This document shows, piece by piece, positions 51,565-59,802 of a stretch of DNA of 64,000 bases. The stretch spans positions 1 through 64,000 of the forward strand of contig NZ_JAFFIX010000027.1 of assembly GCF_016916835.1 (NCBI RefSeq), written 5' to 3'. Position numbers and translations under genes: made by a program. The notes below the pieces were generated by a model, which saw only the letters and a list, made by a program, of their open reading frames with translations, was not told where the DNA came from and made no database searches. The number at the start of each line of letters is the position of its first letter. Within the stretch, counting starts at the first letter, position 1. Origin of the DNA: Actinacidiphila bryophytorum (GTDB lineage: Bacteria > Actinomycetota > Actinomycetes > Streptomycetales > Streptomycetaceae).

Positions 51565-51593
51565 GGGAGGCGGGGCCGGGCGCCCCGCCTCCC
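51565..51593 (-). terminator. Hairpin after the DUF3103 gene
   Basis: GGGAGGCGGGGC and GCCCCGCCTCCC are perfect 12-bp arms around CGGGC. The hairpin lies 9 bp past the stop of the reverse-strand gene. Confidence 0.8.
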
Positions 51594-51601
51594 GTGCCGG
51601 G

Positions 51602-52732
51602 TCAGAACTGCTGGACGAAGTAGGGCTCCACGGTCATGCGCCCGTTGCCGCGCGCACCGTTCAGCTGGCCGGAGGAGGTCTGCGCGAGGGTGTACCAGGA
51701 GTCGACGTAGTCGGCGTCGTTGGTGTACCAGGACGACGGGATCGCCGCCAGGATCGCGTCCACCAGGGGGACGTAGGCGCCCTGGTCGGTGATGGTGAGC
51801 AGGGCGTCCGCCAGCGCCTTGGCAAGCGTGGCGTAGTTGGTGTCGCCGTCGTCCTCCATCATCACGACGTCGGCCAGGTTGTACTTGTAGGAGGACCAGT
51901 TGGCCAGGATCTGGTTGGGGTAGTAGGTGGTGTGGTCGTTGTCCAGGTACGGCATGTCGACAGTGTCGACCCGCACCTTGCCGTCGAACCCGAAGCCGCT
52001 GACGAGCGAGAAGATCTCGGCGTCGCCGAGAATCCACGGCTCCTCGTCGTCGTTGAGGTAGACCGAGTTGATCTTGGTGGTCCAGTAGCCGCCGGTCGTG
52101 GCGGTCGTGCTGGTCGCGGGGGCGGAAAGACCGGCCTGGCTGAAGGCCTTGTCCACCTGGGCTAGGCCGGTCGCGGTGGCCTTGGCCACGTCGACGTCCA
52201 CCACGTAGACGGGCTGCTGCGGCGTCTGCCGGGCGCTGAGGGTGTGGGCGCGGCCCGCGCTGTCGTACGCGGTGACCGCGGCGCCGTTGTCGTCGTCCGC
52301 GGCGACCGCGACCAGGGGGGCGGTGTCCGGGGTGAGCGCGGCCTTCATGCTGTCGGCGCCCAGCCGGACCCGCAGCAGCGAACCGGTCTGCGCGCCCAGG
52401 CCCTTGGCCGCGGCGATCTTCAGGTCGGCGGCGGTGACCGCGCCGGCGAGCGCGGCGGGCGCGGCGCCGCCCGAGGTGAGGCGGGCCAGGTCCACCTGCC
52501 CGGAGCCGAGCGCGGCTGACCGCACCCGGCCGCGCCAGCCGGGGTCCGCGAGGGAGGCGGCGAGGCCGCGCGCGACGGCTGTCTCGGCGGCGGTGACGGG
52601 GGAGGCGGCGGAGGTGGCGGTCGTGGTGGGGGCTGCTTGTGCTGAGGGCAGGGCGAGGCCCTGGGCTGCCAGGACGCAGGTGGCGCCGAGTGCGAGGGTG
52701 ATCGCGGCGCGCTTGCTTGCGGTGAGGTGCAC
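51602..52732 (-). CDS. Secreted DUF3103 domain protein
   Basis: The 376-residue protein begins with a Sec signal (RAAITLALGATCVLAAQGLA, cleavage near AQA). The body carries the DUF3103 pattern: WTTKINSVYLNDDEEPWILG, GDAEIFSLVSGF, TTYYPNQILANWSSYKYNLA and VMMEDDGDTNYATLAKALAD. The family is secreted and of unknown function, with Asp-rich parts that may bind calcium. GTG 52732 has AGGAGG 9 bp upstream. A terminator follows. Confidence 0.9.
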   Translation of the reverse strand: MHLTASKRAAITLALGATCVLAAQGLALPSAQAAPTTTATSAASPVTAAETAVARGLAASLADPGWRGRVRSAALGSGQVDLARLTSGGAAPAALAGAVTAADLKIAAAKGLGAQTGSLLRVRLGADSMKAALTPDTAPLVAVAADDDNGAAVTAYDSAGRAHTLSARQTPQQPVYVVDVDVAKATATGLAQVDKAFSQAGLSAPATSTTATTGGYWTTKINSVYLNDDEEPWILGDAEIFSLVSGFGFDGKVRVDTVDMPYLDNDHTTYYPNQILANWSSYKYNLADVVMMEDDGDTNYATLAKALADALLTITDQGAYVPLVDAILAAIPSSWYTNDADYVDSWYTLAQTSSGQLNGARGNGRMTVEPYFVQQF

Positions 52733-53046
52733 GGGGGGTTCCTCCTGGAGGGGTGCCGGTGCCGCTGGTGAGCGGCGGGGCGGCGGGCGGGGGTTCTCAG
52801 GACGGAGCCGATCTATGCGGGTAGACACCCGCACCGCCGCCATCATGGCCGGAACATGCCAAGCCGCACAAGCCACTCCGCCCGACATGGCCGAGCCGCG
52901 TACTACTGGCTCGTAACGGCCACCCGCCATGCCTCGCTCAGGCGGCATCCGCGCTGGGCGTGAGGCCGATCGCCGGCTCGGTGTCGAGCGTCCGGGCCGG
53001 GCGGCGCAGGCGGGGGCGCGGGTGCGGCGGGGCTGCCCGCGCATGC
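52733..53046. other. Intergenic region upstream of the DUF3103 gene
   Basis: I see no gene here. GCGGGT-AGAC-ACCCGC (52817-52832) is a small hairpin about 85 bp upstream of the DUF3103 start. The rest is GC-rich without recognisable repeats. Confidence 0.4.
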
Positions 53047-53086
53047 CGCGAGGGGCGGGCCGGCTGCAGCCGGCCCGCCCCTCGCG
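53047..53086 (-). terminator. Perfect 40-bp palindrome after the MreB-like gene
   Basis: Each arm is 20 bp (CGCGAGGGGCGGGCCGGCTG) with no spacer. It begins 8 bp after the reverse-strand stop, so it is a strong terminator candidate. Confidence 0.85.
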
Positions 53087-53094
53087 GGGGTGGG

Positions 53095-54141
53095 TCAGAC
53101 GGTCAGGGGGTCGAGGAGGAGGGGGCGGACGCGGCCCTCGATCATGGCGCCGAGGCCCTGGACGGCCACCACGTCGGGGCGGTCCGCGACGTGCACGGGC
53201 ATGTCGGTGGCCTGGCGGAGCATCAGGTCGAGGCCGGGCATCAGGGCGGAGCCGCCGGCCAGCATGATGCCGCGGTCGCCGAGGTCGGCGACCAGGTCGG
53301 GCGGGCAGTGGCGCAGGACGCCGGTGATGGCGTCGACGACCGCGGTCAGCGGGGTGCGCATGGCGTGCCGTACGCCCTCGGTCTCGACCAGCACCGAGCG
53401 GGCCATGCCGCTGACGACGTCGCGGCCATGGACCTCCGTGGTGGGGGTGCCGCCGCTGCCGGGGGCACCGAGCATCTGGTGCAGCGGGCGCACCGACTGG
53501 CTCGGCAGCATCAGCTCGTGCGCATTGCGCAGGTGCTGCACCACCGCCCGGTCGATGGCGTCGCCGCCGACCGGCACGGTCTCCGCGGCCACGATGGAAC
53601 CGAGCGAGAGGACGGCGACCTGCGTGGTGCCCGCGCCGCACACCACGATCATGGTGGCCTCGGGGTGCTCCACCGGCAGCCCGCAGCCGACGGCCGCGGC
53701 GATGAGGGTGTCGACCAGTTCGACGCGGCGCGCGCCGAGCCCGTACATCGTCTCGACCGCCGCCCGCCGGGCGATCGGCTCGCTGCCGTGCGGTGTGCAC
53801 ACCGCGGCCCGCATCATCGGGACCCGCAGCCTGCGGCGGCCGAGCTTGTCGCCGAGGATGTGCCGCAGCATCCGCTGGGCCATGGCGATGTCGACCACCG
53901 CGCCGCCCGCGACCGGGCGGGCGACGCGGATGTGCTCGGGGGTGCGGCCGGCCATCTGCTCGGCGTTGGCGCCGACCGCGATGAGCGCGCCGGTGCGGAT
54001 GTCGACCGCGGCCACGCTGGGCTCGTCGGCGACCAGGCCGGTGCCGCGCAGGTAGACCCTGGTGCGTGCGGCACCCAGGTCGACGGCGACGGTGCAGCGG
54101 CGGAGCTGGACGAGGGTGGGGTTGCCGGGGGCGCCGATCAC
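53095..54141 (-). CDS. MreB/Mbl-like actin-family protein
   Basis: The 348-residue protein has MreB phosphate motifs: TVAVDLGAARTRVYLRG near the start, MIVVCGAGTTQVAVLSLGSI in the middle and GDRGIMLAGGSALMPGLDLM near the end. It is slightly divergent from canonical MreB and fits the third, stand-alone MreB-like protein of Streptomyces. No mreC or mreD is nearby. It should bind ATP and polymerise at the membrane, perhaps in spore wall formation. GTG 54141 overlaps the stop of the upstream membrane gene as GTGA. Confidence 0.9.
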   Translation of the reverse strand: MIGAPGNPTLVQLRRCTVAVDLGAARTRVYLRGTGLVADEPSVAAVDIRTGALIAVGANAEQMAGRTPEHIRVARPVAGGAVVDIAMAQRMLRHILGDKLGRRRLRVPMMRAAVCTPHGSEPIARRAAVETMYGLGARRVELVDTLIAAAVGCGLPVEHPEATMIVVCGAGTTQVAVLSLGSIVAAETVPVGGDAIDRAVVQHLRNAHELMLPSQSVRPLHQMLGAPGSGGTPTTEVHGRDVVSGMARSVLVETEGVRHAMRTPLTAVVDAITGVLRHCPPDLVADLGDRGIMLAGGSALMPGLDLMLRQATDMPVHVADRPDVVAVQGLGAMIEGRVRPLLLDPLTV

Positions 54142-54608
54142 CGTGCACTCCCGGACTGCCAGCCGCGCCGGGGGTGGTAGGTGGCCAGCGACCAGATGAC
54201 GAAGACGTAGATGCCGATCATGATCAGCGACCAGGCGGGTTGGTACGGCAGGAACATGAAGTTGGCCAGCAGCGCGAGCGCGGCGATGGCGATGCCCGCG
54301 AAGCGCGCCCACGTGGCGCCCTGGAGCAGGCAGACGCCGACGATCACGGCGATGACGCCGAGGACGAGGTGGATCCAGCCCCAGGCGGTGACGTCGAACT
54401 TGTAGACGTAGTCGCCGCGGGTGACGACGTAGACCGAGTCCTTGGCGATGCCGACGATGCCTTCGAGTACCGCCATGACGCCGGCGACCACCAGCAGGAT
54501 CCCGGCGAAGACCGTGCCGCCCGCCGCCCAGGCGCTGCGGCTGTCGTCGTGGTGCGAGTGGCCCGGTCCTGGGGGCGGCGGCTGCGGGGAGGGGGTGGCT
54601 TGGCTCAT
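54138..54608 (-). CDS. DUF7144 family four-helix membrane protein
   Basis: The 156-residue protein has a Pro/His/Ser-rich N-terminus and then four transmembrane helices (about 30-52, 75-95, 100-120, 125-145), with WIHLVLGVIAVIVGVCLLQG and WSLIMIGIYVFVIWSLATY as typical blocks. The function is unknown. It is translationally coupled to the MreB-like gene (GTGA overlap), so it may anchor or regulate that filament at the membrane. GGAGCCGCC precedes ATG 54608. Confidence 0.85.
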   Translation of the reverse strand: MSQATPSPQPPPPGPGHSHHDDSRSAWAAGGTVFAGILLVVAGVMAVLEGIVGIAKDSVYVVTRGDYVYKFDVTAWGWIHLVLGVIAVIVGVCLLQGATWARFAGIAIAALALLANFMFLPYQPAWSLIMIGIYVFVIWSLATYHPRRGWQSGSAR

Positions 54609-54849
54609 GGCGGCTCCCGGATCTGAAGCAGGCGGCGGGAGCCGTGCGGATCACCACGAAAGCCTGCAATCGGTGCGAACCCGTACAAAACCCGCCTTGA
54701 CGACAACATGATGTGACGACCAGTCGGATAATGCGAGCAGGACTGGGCCGTACGGGAGTGCGCCATGCGGGGGTTTCGCGGCCCGGCGGGTGCCGAGGAG
54801 GCCGAAAGAGGGGCGGACGCCGGCCCGGTCCGGCGGAGGAGGCGGCCGG

Positions 54850-55030
54850 CTAGGCCGTGTTTTGGAAGTCCCGCCTGCCCCGCGACGCCTGGCACGCACG
54901 CTCGCTGCGTTGTCGGAGTCGTCCGAGCAGGCCCACTACGAGGACGACCCTCCGCCTTGCGATCGCACGCACCGGACGCCGCGGGGCCCGCCCTGTGGGC
55001 GGACGGCGCTACTTCCAAAACACGGCCTAG
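54850..55030. mobile_element. Miniature inverted-repeat element (MITE), 181 bp
   Basis: The ends CTAGGCCGTGTTTTGGAAGT (54850-54869) and its exact complement (55011-55030) are perfect 20-bp inverted repeats around 141 bp without a transposase gene. CTAG at both ends may be the target duplication. The internal part resembles a sequence I have seen dispersed in Streptomyces genomes. Upstream bases 54609-54849 contain the promoter of the DUF7144 gene and nothing else I can identify. Confidence 0.85.
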
Positions 55031-55242
55031 TCCGCGGACTCCAGGCGGAAGCCGAGCTTGAGACCCACCTGGTAGTGGTCGACCTCGCCGTCCACGATGT
55101 TCCCGCGTACCTGGGTGACCTCGAACCAGTCCAGGCCGCGCAGCGTCTGCGCGGCCCGGCTGATGCCGTTGCGCAGGGCGGCGTCCACGCCCTCGTGCGA
55201 CGTGCCGACGATCTCCGTCACCCGGTAGGTGTGCTCGGTCAT
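55027..55242 (-). CDS. Dodecin family flavin-binding protein
   Basis: The 71-residue protein reads YRVTEIVGTSHEGVDAALRN, DWFEVTQVRGNIVDGEVDHY, then QVGLKLGFRLE, the complete dodecin fold. Dodecins form 12-mers that store or buffer flavin or CoA. ATG 55242 has AGGGCAGTC upstream. The stop codon TAG (55027-55029) is formed inside the terminal repeat of the MITE, so the natural 3' end was replaced by the insertion, apparently with only the last residues affected. Confidence 0.92.
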   Translation of the reverse strand: MTEHTYRVTEIVGTSHEGVDAALRNGISRAAQTLRGLDWFEVTQVRGNIVDGEVDHYQVGLKLGFRLESAD

Positions 55243-55372
55243 GGCGGACTGCCCTTCGGTCGGGGTCGGGGGCGCCCCCGGACGTGGGCCGGGGTGCCCT
55301 TCCACCGTGCCGCACACCTGGCGGGACCGCACGGCGGCCGATACGCCGGCGACGGCAGCCGACGTGAGTGCG

Positions 55373-55384
55373 TATCGTCATAAA
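55373..55384 (+). promoter_or_regulatory. -10 element of a leaderless SpoIIE-type gene
   Basis: TATCGT (55373-55378) is followed by 6 nt and ATG 55385, which is the leaderless geometry. No Shine-Dalgarno exists before that ATG. Confidence 0.55.
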
Positions 55385-56470
55385 ATGGACAACGTGACGC
55401 TCGGCTGGCCCACCGCACTCGTGCGCTGGATACCTGGCGGGATGGTCGCGGGCGGGGTGGTATTCGACCTGGCGACCCCCGAGCCGTACACCGGCGACCC
55501 GCTGTTCGCCGGTGGCTGCGTGCTGGCCGGGGCCACCCAGGCGACCCGCGCCACCATGATCACCTTCGGCGCCGCACTGCTGGCGATGCTCGCGCTGACC
55601 ATGGAGGACAACCGGCTCTACGACCACCGCGGCATCGCCGACCTGAGCAGCGTCGTGCTGGCGGGCGTGATCGCCGTGGCCGTCAACCGCATCCTGCGCC
55701 GGCACGGGCGGCGCCTGGCGACCGTACGCGGGGTCGCCGAGGCCGCACAGCGTGCCCTGCTGCCCGACCCGCCGCAGCGCCTCGGCCCGCTGGGCATCGC
55801 CGCACGGTACGAGGCCGCCGCGTCCGAGGCGAGGATCGGCGGCGACGTCTACGCCGCCCAGGCGACCCCGTACGGCATCCGGCTGCTCATCGGCGACGTC
55901 CGCGGCAAGGGCCTGGGCGCCGTCGGCGCCGTCGGGGTGCTGCTCGGCGCCTTCCGGGAGGCCGCAGACGCGGAGCCCGACCTGCCGCGGCTGGCCGACC
56001 GGCTGGACCGGGCGCTGGACCGCCACCAGTCGGGCAGCGGCGGCGAGACGCAGCTGGAGGGCTTCACCACCGGGCTGCTCGCCGAGTTCAGCGCCGACGG
56101 CGGCACCCTGCACCTGGTCAACCGCGGCCACCCGCCGCCGTACCTGCTGACCGCCGACGGGTCCGTACGCACCCTGGAACCCTCCGCGCCCGACCTGCCC
56201 TTCGGCATGCACGGGCTGGGCGGGGTGCGCTCGGTGCCCGACACGGTGGACGTCCCGCACGGCGCCACGCTGCTGCTGGTCACCGACGGGGTGACCGAGA
56301 CCCGCGACGCGGCCGGCGACTTCTACGAGCCGCAGGCCCGGCTGCCCGCGCTCGGCCCGCAGGCCGGCCCGCAGCAGGCCGTGGAGGCGCTGCTGCGGGA
56401 CCTGGACACCTGGACCGGGGGGCGGCCGGGCAACGACGACCGGGCGGTGCTCGCCGTGCGCCGCGACTGA
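55385..56470 (+). CDS. Membrane-anchored SpoIIE/PP2C phosphatase
   Basis: The 361-residue protein has N-terminal membrane helices (about 12-30, 38-75, 90-105) and then a PP2C/SpoIIE domain with SEARIGGDVYAAQATPYGIR, LLIGDVRGKGLGAVGAVGVL, LHLVNRGHPPPYLL and LLLVTDGVTETRD. The metal-binding Asp residues are all present. Such enzymes dephosphorylate anti-anti-sigma proteins, here perhaps linked to the HATPase cluster, although that is distant. Start ATG 55385 is supported by the leaderless promoter. A convergent pseudokinase gene follows. Confidence 0.92.
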   Translation: MDNVTLGWPTALVRWIPGGMVAGGVVFDLATPEPYTGDPLFAGGCVLAGATQATRATMITFGAALLAMLALTMEDNRLYDHRGIADLSSVVLAGVIAVAVNRILRRHGRRLATVRGVAEAAQRALLPDPPQRLGPLGIAARYEAAASEARIGGDVYAAQATPYGIRLLIGDVRGKGLGAVGAVGVLLGAFREAADAEPDLPRLADRLDRALDRHQSGSGGETQLEGFTTGLLAEFSADGGTLHLVNRGHPPPYLLTADGSVRTLEPSAPDLPFGMHGLGGVRSVPDTVDVPHGATLLLVTDGVTETRDAAGDFYEPQARLPALGPQAGPQQAVEALLRDLDTWTGGRPGNDDRAVLAVRRD

Positions 56471-56494
56471 CCGGCGCCTGCGGAGCCCCGGCGC

Positions 56495-58195
56495 TCAGCG
56501 GTGCCGGTAGCAGAGGGTGTACGCCAGCTGGGGGTAGTTGTCGGGCTTCCAGGTCGCCCACGCGTCGTTGCCGCAGAACTTGCTGTCGTTGTAGTGCGGG
56601 GTGCGGCCGGTGACGATGACGTTGGCGGCGCTGCACTTGGCCGCGTGCAGCGAGGGCTGCGTGGCCGGGCCGGTGAAGTGCATGCACTGGTTCAGCACGG
56701 CGTGGCCCGCGTCGTCGGGGTAGACCATGCTCAGGCACAGCGTGACGTCCAGGTCGTCGCGGCCGTAGACGCCGAAGTGCTCGGACCAGTCGTTGTTGCG
56801 CAGCCCCTTGCAGCGGCTGCCGTCGGTCGTCCCGGTGATCCGCTTCTGCACGGTGAAGGCGCCGGTCTGGCAGTCCAGCTCGTCCCAGTCGCTGGTGGCG
56901 CTGCTGCCGTACACGCAGTCGCCGGCCGCCGCATGGTAGGCGGTGCCGTTCTCGTACTGGTAGCTCAGGCACAGGACCAGGTTCTGCATCGGGTACGACA
57001 CGTTCCAGTCGTCGCCCTCGACCCGGTCGCAGCCGCTGGTCACCGTGGTGCCCTGGAGGACCTGCACGACCTTGAAGGTCTGCGGTGCGCAGGCGGTCGG
57101 CGACAGGTCCGCGGTCTGCGCGGAACCGTAGTTGCTGAAGCAGTCGCCGGTCTGCGCCGTCGCGATCGGGTCGGCCTGCGTCGGCGAGTCCGACGGGGTG
57201 GCGGTGTCGCCGGAGTCGGAGTCCGAGTCGTCGCTGCCGCCGCTGCTGCCGGTGCTGCTGCCCCCGTCGTCGGAGCCGTCGACCGAGGGCAGGTCGAAGG
57301 AGGGCAGGCCGCTCGGCGTCGCACCCGCGGGTGGCGTCGCGGTGAAGTCGTGGCCGCCCGAGCTTCCCGCGGTCACCGCCAGGACCACGAGCACCGCGAG
57401 CGCCACGGCCGTCGCCGCCACCGAGGCGGGCACGTCCTTCCACCACGGCCGCGGCGGCGGTGCCACCAGCTGCGGTACGGCACCGGGCGGTGTGCTCGCG
57501 TTCAGCCGGCCCACCAGGTCCTGCAGGGTGGGCCGGGCGGCGGGCCGGGGGTTCAGGCAGTCGGCGACCAGCGGGCCGAGCACCGGGTCGGCGATCTGCG
57601 GCGGTCCCGGCTGCCAGCCCTGCCCGCCGGGCGACGGCGGGCGGCCGGTGGCGGCGAAGTGCAGGACCGCGCCCAGGCCGTAGACCGCGTCCGGGTCCTC
57701 GCCGCCCGCCCTGCGCGCCACCTGCGCGATCCCGAAGGGCGCCAGCCGCGGCCCCTCGTGCCCCATGACCACCGCGGACGGCTCCAGGCCCACCAGCAGG
57801 GTCCCGGCCTGCCGGGCGCCGGCCAGCGCGCCGGTCAGCGCGACGGCCACCTCGCGTATCCGGTCCGGGGGCAGCGGGCCGCCCTTGGCGACGGCCGAGG
57901 CCAGCGTCGGCACGTCGGAGTCCGCGGTGACCACCCAGGGCGCGGGGCCCTCGGTGTCGGCGTCGACCGGCAGCACGAAGGGGCCGCCGGTGCGGCGGGC
58001 GCCGTCCACGTCGCTGCGGAAGCGGGCGCGGGCCTGCGGGTCCGCCGCCAGGTGCGGGTGCAGCAGCGTGACGGTGACCGTCGCGCCCGCCGGGTGGCGG
58101 GCCGCGTAGGCCTGGCCCAGCGCGTCCGCGCCCAGCCTGCCCACCAGCCGGTAGGGGCCGACCTGTGCCGGGTCGCCCGTCGTCAGCGGATCCAT
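56495..58195 (-). CDS. Predicted pseudokinase with extracellular cysteine-rich domain
   Basis: The 566-residue protein starts like a Ser/Thr kinase (VGPYRLVGRLGADALGQAYA, residues 12-31). The VAIK lysine is absent (TVTVTLL, 39-45), the HRD loop reads LVGLEPSAVV (134-143), and DFG is PFG (153-155). It should bind partners rather than phosphorylate. A helix (about 285-305) crosses the membrane. Outside, a Ser/Asp/Gly linker leads to a domain with repeated Cys (SNYGSAQTADLSPTACAPQT, DCVYGSSATSDWDELDCQTG, LNQCMHFTGPATQPSLHAAK). ATG 58195 follows GGGGGAG by 8 bp. It probably senses an external signal. Confidence 0.88.
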   Translation of the reverse strand: MDPLTTGDPAQVGPYRLVGRLGADALGQAYAARHPAGATVTVTLLHPHLAADPQARARFRSDVDGARRTGGPFVLPVDADTEGPAPWVVTADSDVPTLASAVAKGGPLPPDRIREVAVALTGALAGARQAGTLLVGLEPSAVVMGHEGPRLAPFGIAQVARRAGGEDPDAVYGLGAVLHFAATGRPPSPGGQGWQPGPPQIADPVLGPLVADCLNPRPAARPTLQDLVGRLNASTPPGAVPQLVAPPPRPWWKDVPASVAATAVALAVLVVLAVTAGSSGGHDFTATPPAGATPSGLPSFDLPSVDGSDDGGSSTGSSGGSDDSDSDSGDTATPSDSPTQADPIATAQTGDCFSNYGSAQTADLSPTACAPQTFKVVQVLQGTTVTSGCDRVEGDDWNVSYPMQNLVLCLSYQYENGTAYHAAAGDCVYGSSATSDWDELDCQTGAFTVQKRITGTTDGSRCKGLRNNDWSEHFGVYGRDDLDVTLCLSMVYPDDAGHAVLNQCMHFTGPATQPSLHAAKCSAANVIVTGRTPHYNDSKFCGNDAWATWKPDNYPQLAYTLCYRHR

Positions 58196-58342
58196 CTCGT
58201 AACTCCCCCGTCCCGTCGCACCCGTACCCCACGTACTGCGCGTCCATTTGATCGCCGGCCGGCCGACCGGAGTGGACACTGTGGCACTGCCGCGGCCGGC
58301 CGCGCCACCGGGGTCACCAGGTGGTGAAGGACTCGTGGGGAA

Positions 58343-59743
58343 TCAGTGGTGGAAGGCGGTCGCCACCGACGAGGGGCGGTCCAGCGGACCGGACTGGCGG
58401 TGCAGTTCCGGCAGCAGCCGGGCGAGGTCGGCCATCAGCAGGTCGGCCAGGTCCTCGGAGAAGCCGTTGCGGCACACCACCCGCAGCACCGCCAGGTCCT
58501 GCCGGTCGGCGGGGTAGGTGTAGGCGGGCACCAGCCAGCCGTGCTCGCGCAGCCGCCGCGAGACGTCGAAGACGTCGAAGGAGGTGACGTCGGGCGCCGT
58601 GGTCACGGCGAAGACCGGCAGGTCCTCGCCGCCGGTGACCAGGCGGAACTCCTCCAGGTCCGCGAAGCGGTCGGCCACCGACGTGGCCACGTCCCTGCTG
58701 GTCTGCTGCACCGCCCGGTAGCCGTCCTTCCCCAGCCGCAGGAAGTTGTAGTACTGCGCCACCACCTGGGCGCCCGGGCGGGAGAAGTTCAGCGCGAAGG
58801 TCGGCATGTCGCCGCCCAGGTAGTTCACCCGGAAGACCAGTTCCTCGGGCAGCGCGGCGGCGTCCCGCCACAGCGCCCAGCCGACACCGGGGTAGACCAG
58901 GCCGTACTTGTGCCCCGAGGTGTTGATCGAGGCGACCCGCGGCAGCCGGAAGTCCCACACCAGGTCCTCGTCGATGAAGGGCGCGACCATGCCGCCCGAC
59001 GCGCCGTCCACATGCACCGGGATGTGGATGCCGGTGCGCTCCTCGTACGCGTCCAGCGCCGCGCAGATCTCCGCGACCGGCTCGTAGGAGCCGTCGAAGG
59101 TCGAGCCGAGGACGGCGACCACCCCGATGGTGTTCTCGTCGCACAGCGCCAGCGCGGAGTCCGCGTCCAGGTGCAGCCGGTCGCCGCTCATCGGGGCGAG
59201 CCGCGCCTCGACCTCCCAGAACGTGCAGAACTTCTCCCAGCACACCTGCACGTTGGCGCCCATCACCAGGTTCGGCCTGGCCGTCGCCGGATAGCCCTCG
59301 GTGCGCCGGGACCAGCGGCGCTTGAGCGCCATTCCGGCGAGCATGCACGCCTCGGACGACCCGGTCGTCGAGCAGCCGACCGCCGCCTCGGGGTCCGGCG
59401 CTTTCCACAGGTCGGCGAGGATCGCCACGCAGCGCCGCTCCAGCTCGGCGGTCCGCGGGTACTCGTCCTTGTCGATCATGTTCTTGTCCCGGCACTCCGC
59501 CATCAGGACGTCCGCCTGGGGTTCCATCCAGGTGGTGACGAAGGTGGCCAGGTTCAGCCGGGAGTTGCCGTCCAGCATCAGCTCGTCGTGCACGAGCTGG
59601 TAGGCCGCGTACGGCGTCATCGGCCCGTCCGGCAGCCGGTGCTTGGGCGGGGCCGTCGCCCGCCCGGGGACGGGGTCGGCCTCGCCGACGAAGGGGTTCA
59701 CCGCGATCGCCCGCGGGCTGCCTGAGCCTTTGTGCAGTGCCAT
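58343..59743 (-). CDS. gad: Glutamate decarboxylase
   Basis: The 466-residue length equals E. coli GadB. The PLP lysine is Lys279 in INTSGHKYGLVYPGVGW. Family motifs include CSTTGSSEACMLAGMALKRR, NLVMGANVQVCWEKFCTFWE, PVHVDGASGGMVAPFIDEDL and FRVNYLGGDMPTFALNFSRP. It converts glutamate to GABA with proton uptake, serving acid tolerance or GABA metabolism. There is no adjacent antiporter or GABA aminotransferase. ATG 59743 opens MALHKGSG. A purine-poor upstream leaves the ribosome binding site weak. Confidence 0.95.
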   Translation of the reverse strand: MALHKGSGSPRAIAVNPFVGEADPVPGRATAPPKHRLPDGPMTPYAAYQLVHDELMLDGNSRLNLATFVTTWMEPQADVLMAECRDKNMIDKDEYPRTAELERRCVAILADLWKAPDPEAAVGCSTTGSSEACMLAGMALKRRWSRRTEGYPATARPNLVMGANVQVCWEKFCTFWEVEARLAPMSGDRLHLDADSALALCDENTIGVVAVLGSTFDGSYEPVAEICAALDAYEERTGIHIPVHVDGASGGMVAPFIDEDLVWDFRLPRVASINTSGHKYGLVYPGVGWALWRDAAALPEELVFRVNYLGGDMPTFALNFSRPGAQVVAQYYNFLRLGKDGYRAVQQTSRDVATSVADRFADLEEFRLVTGGEDLPVFAVTTAPDVTSFDVFDVSRRLREHGWLVPAYTYPADRQDLAVLRVVCRNGFSEDLADLLMADLARLLPELHRQSGPLDRPSSVATAFHH

Positions 59744-59802
59744 GGCGTCACAATATGTCCGGATTTGCCCGCCTGTCGCGAGGGGCGCGAACGGGGACGC
59801 CG

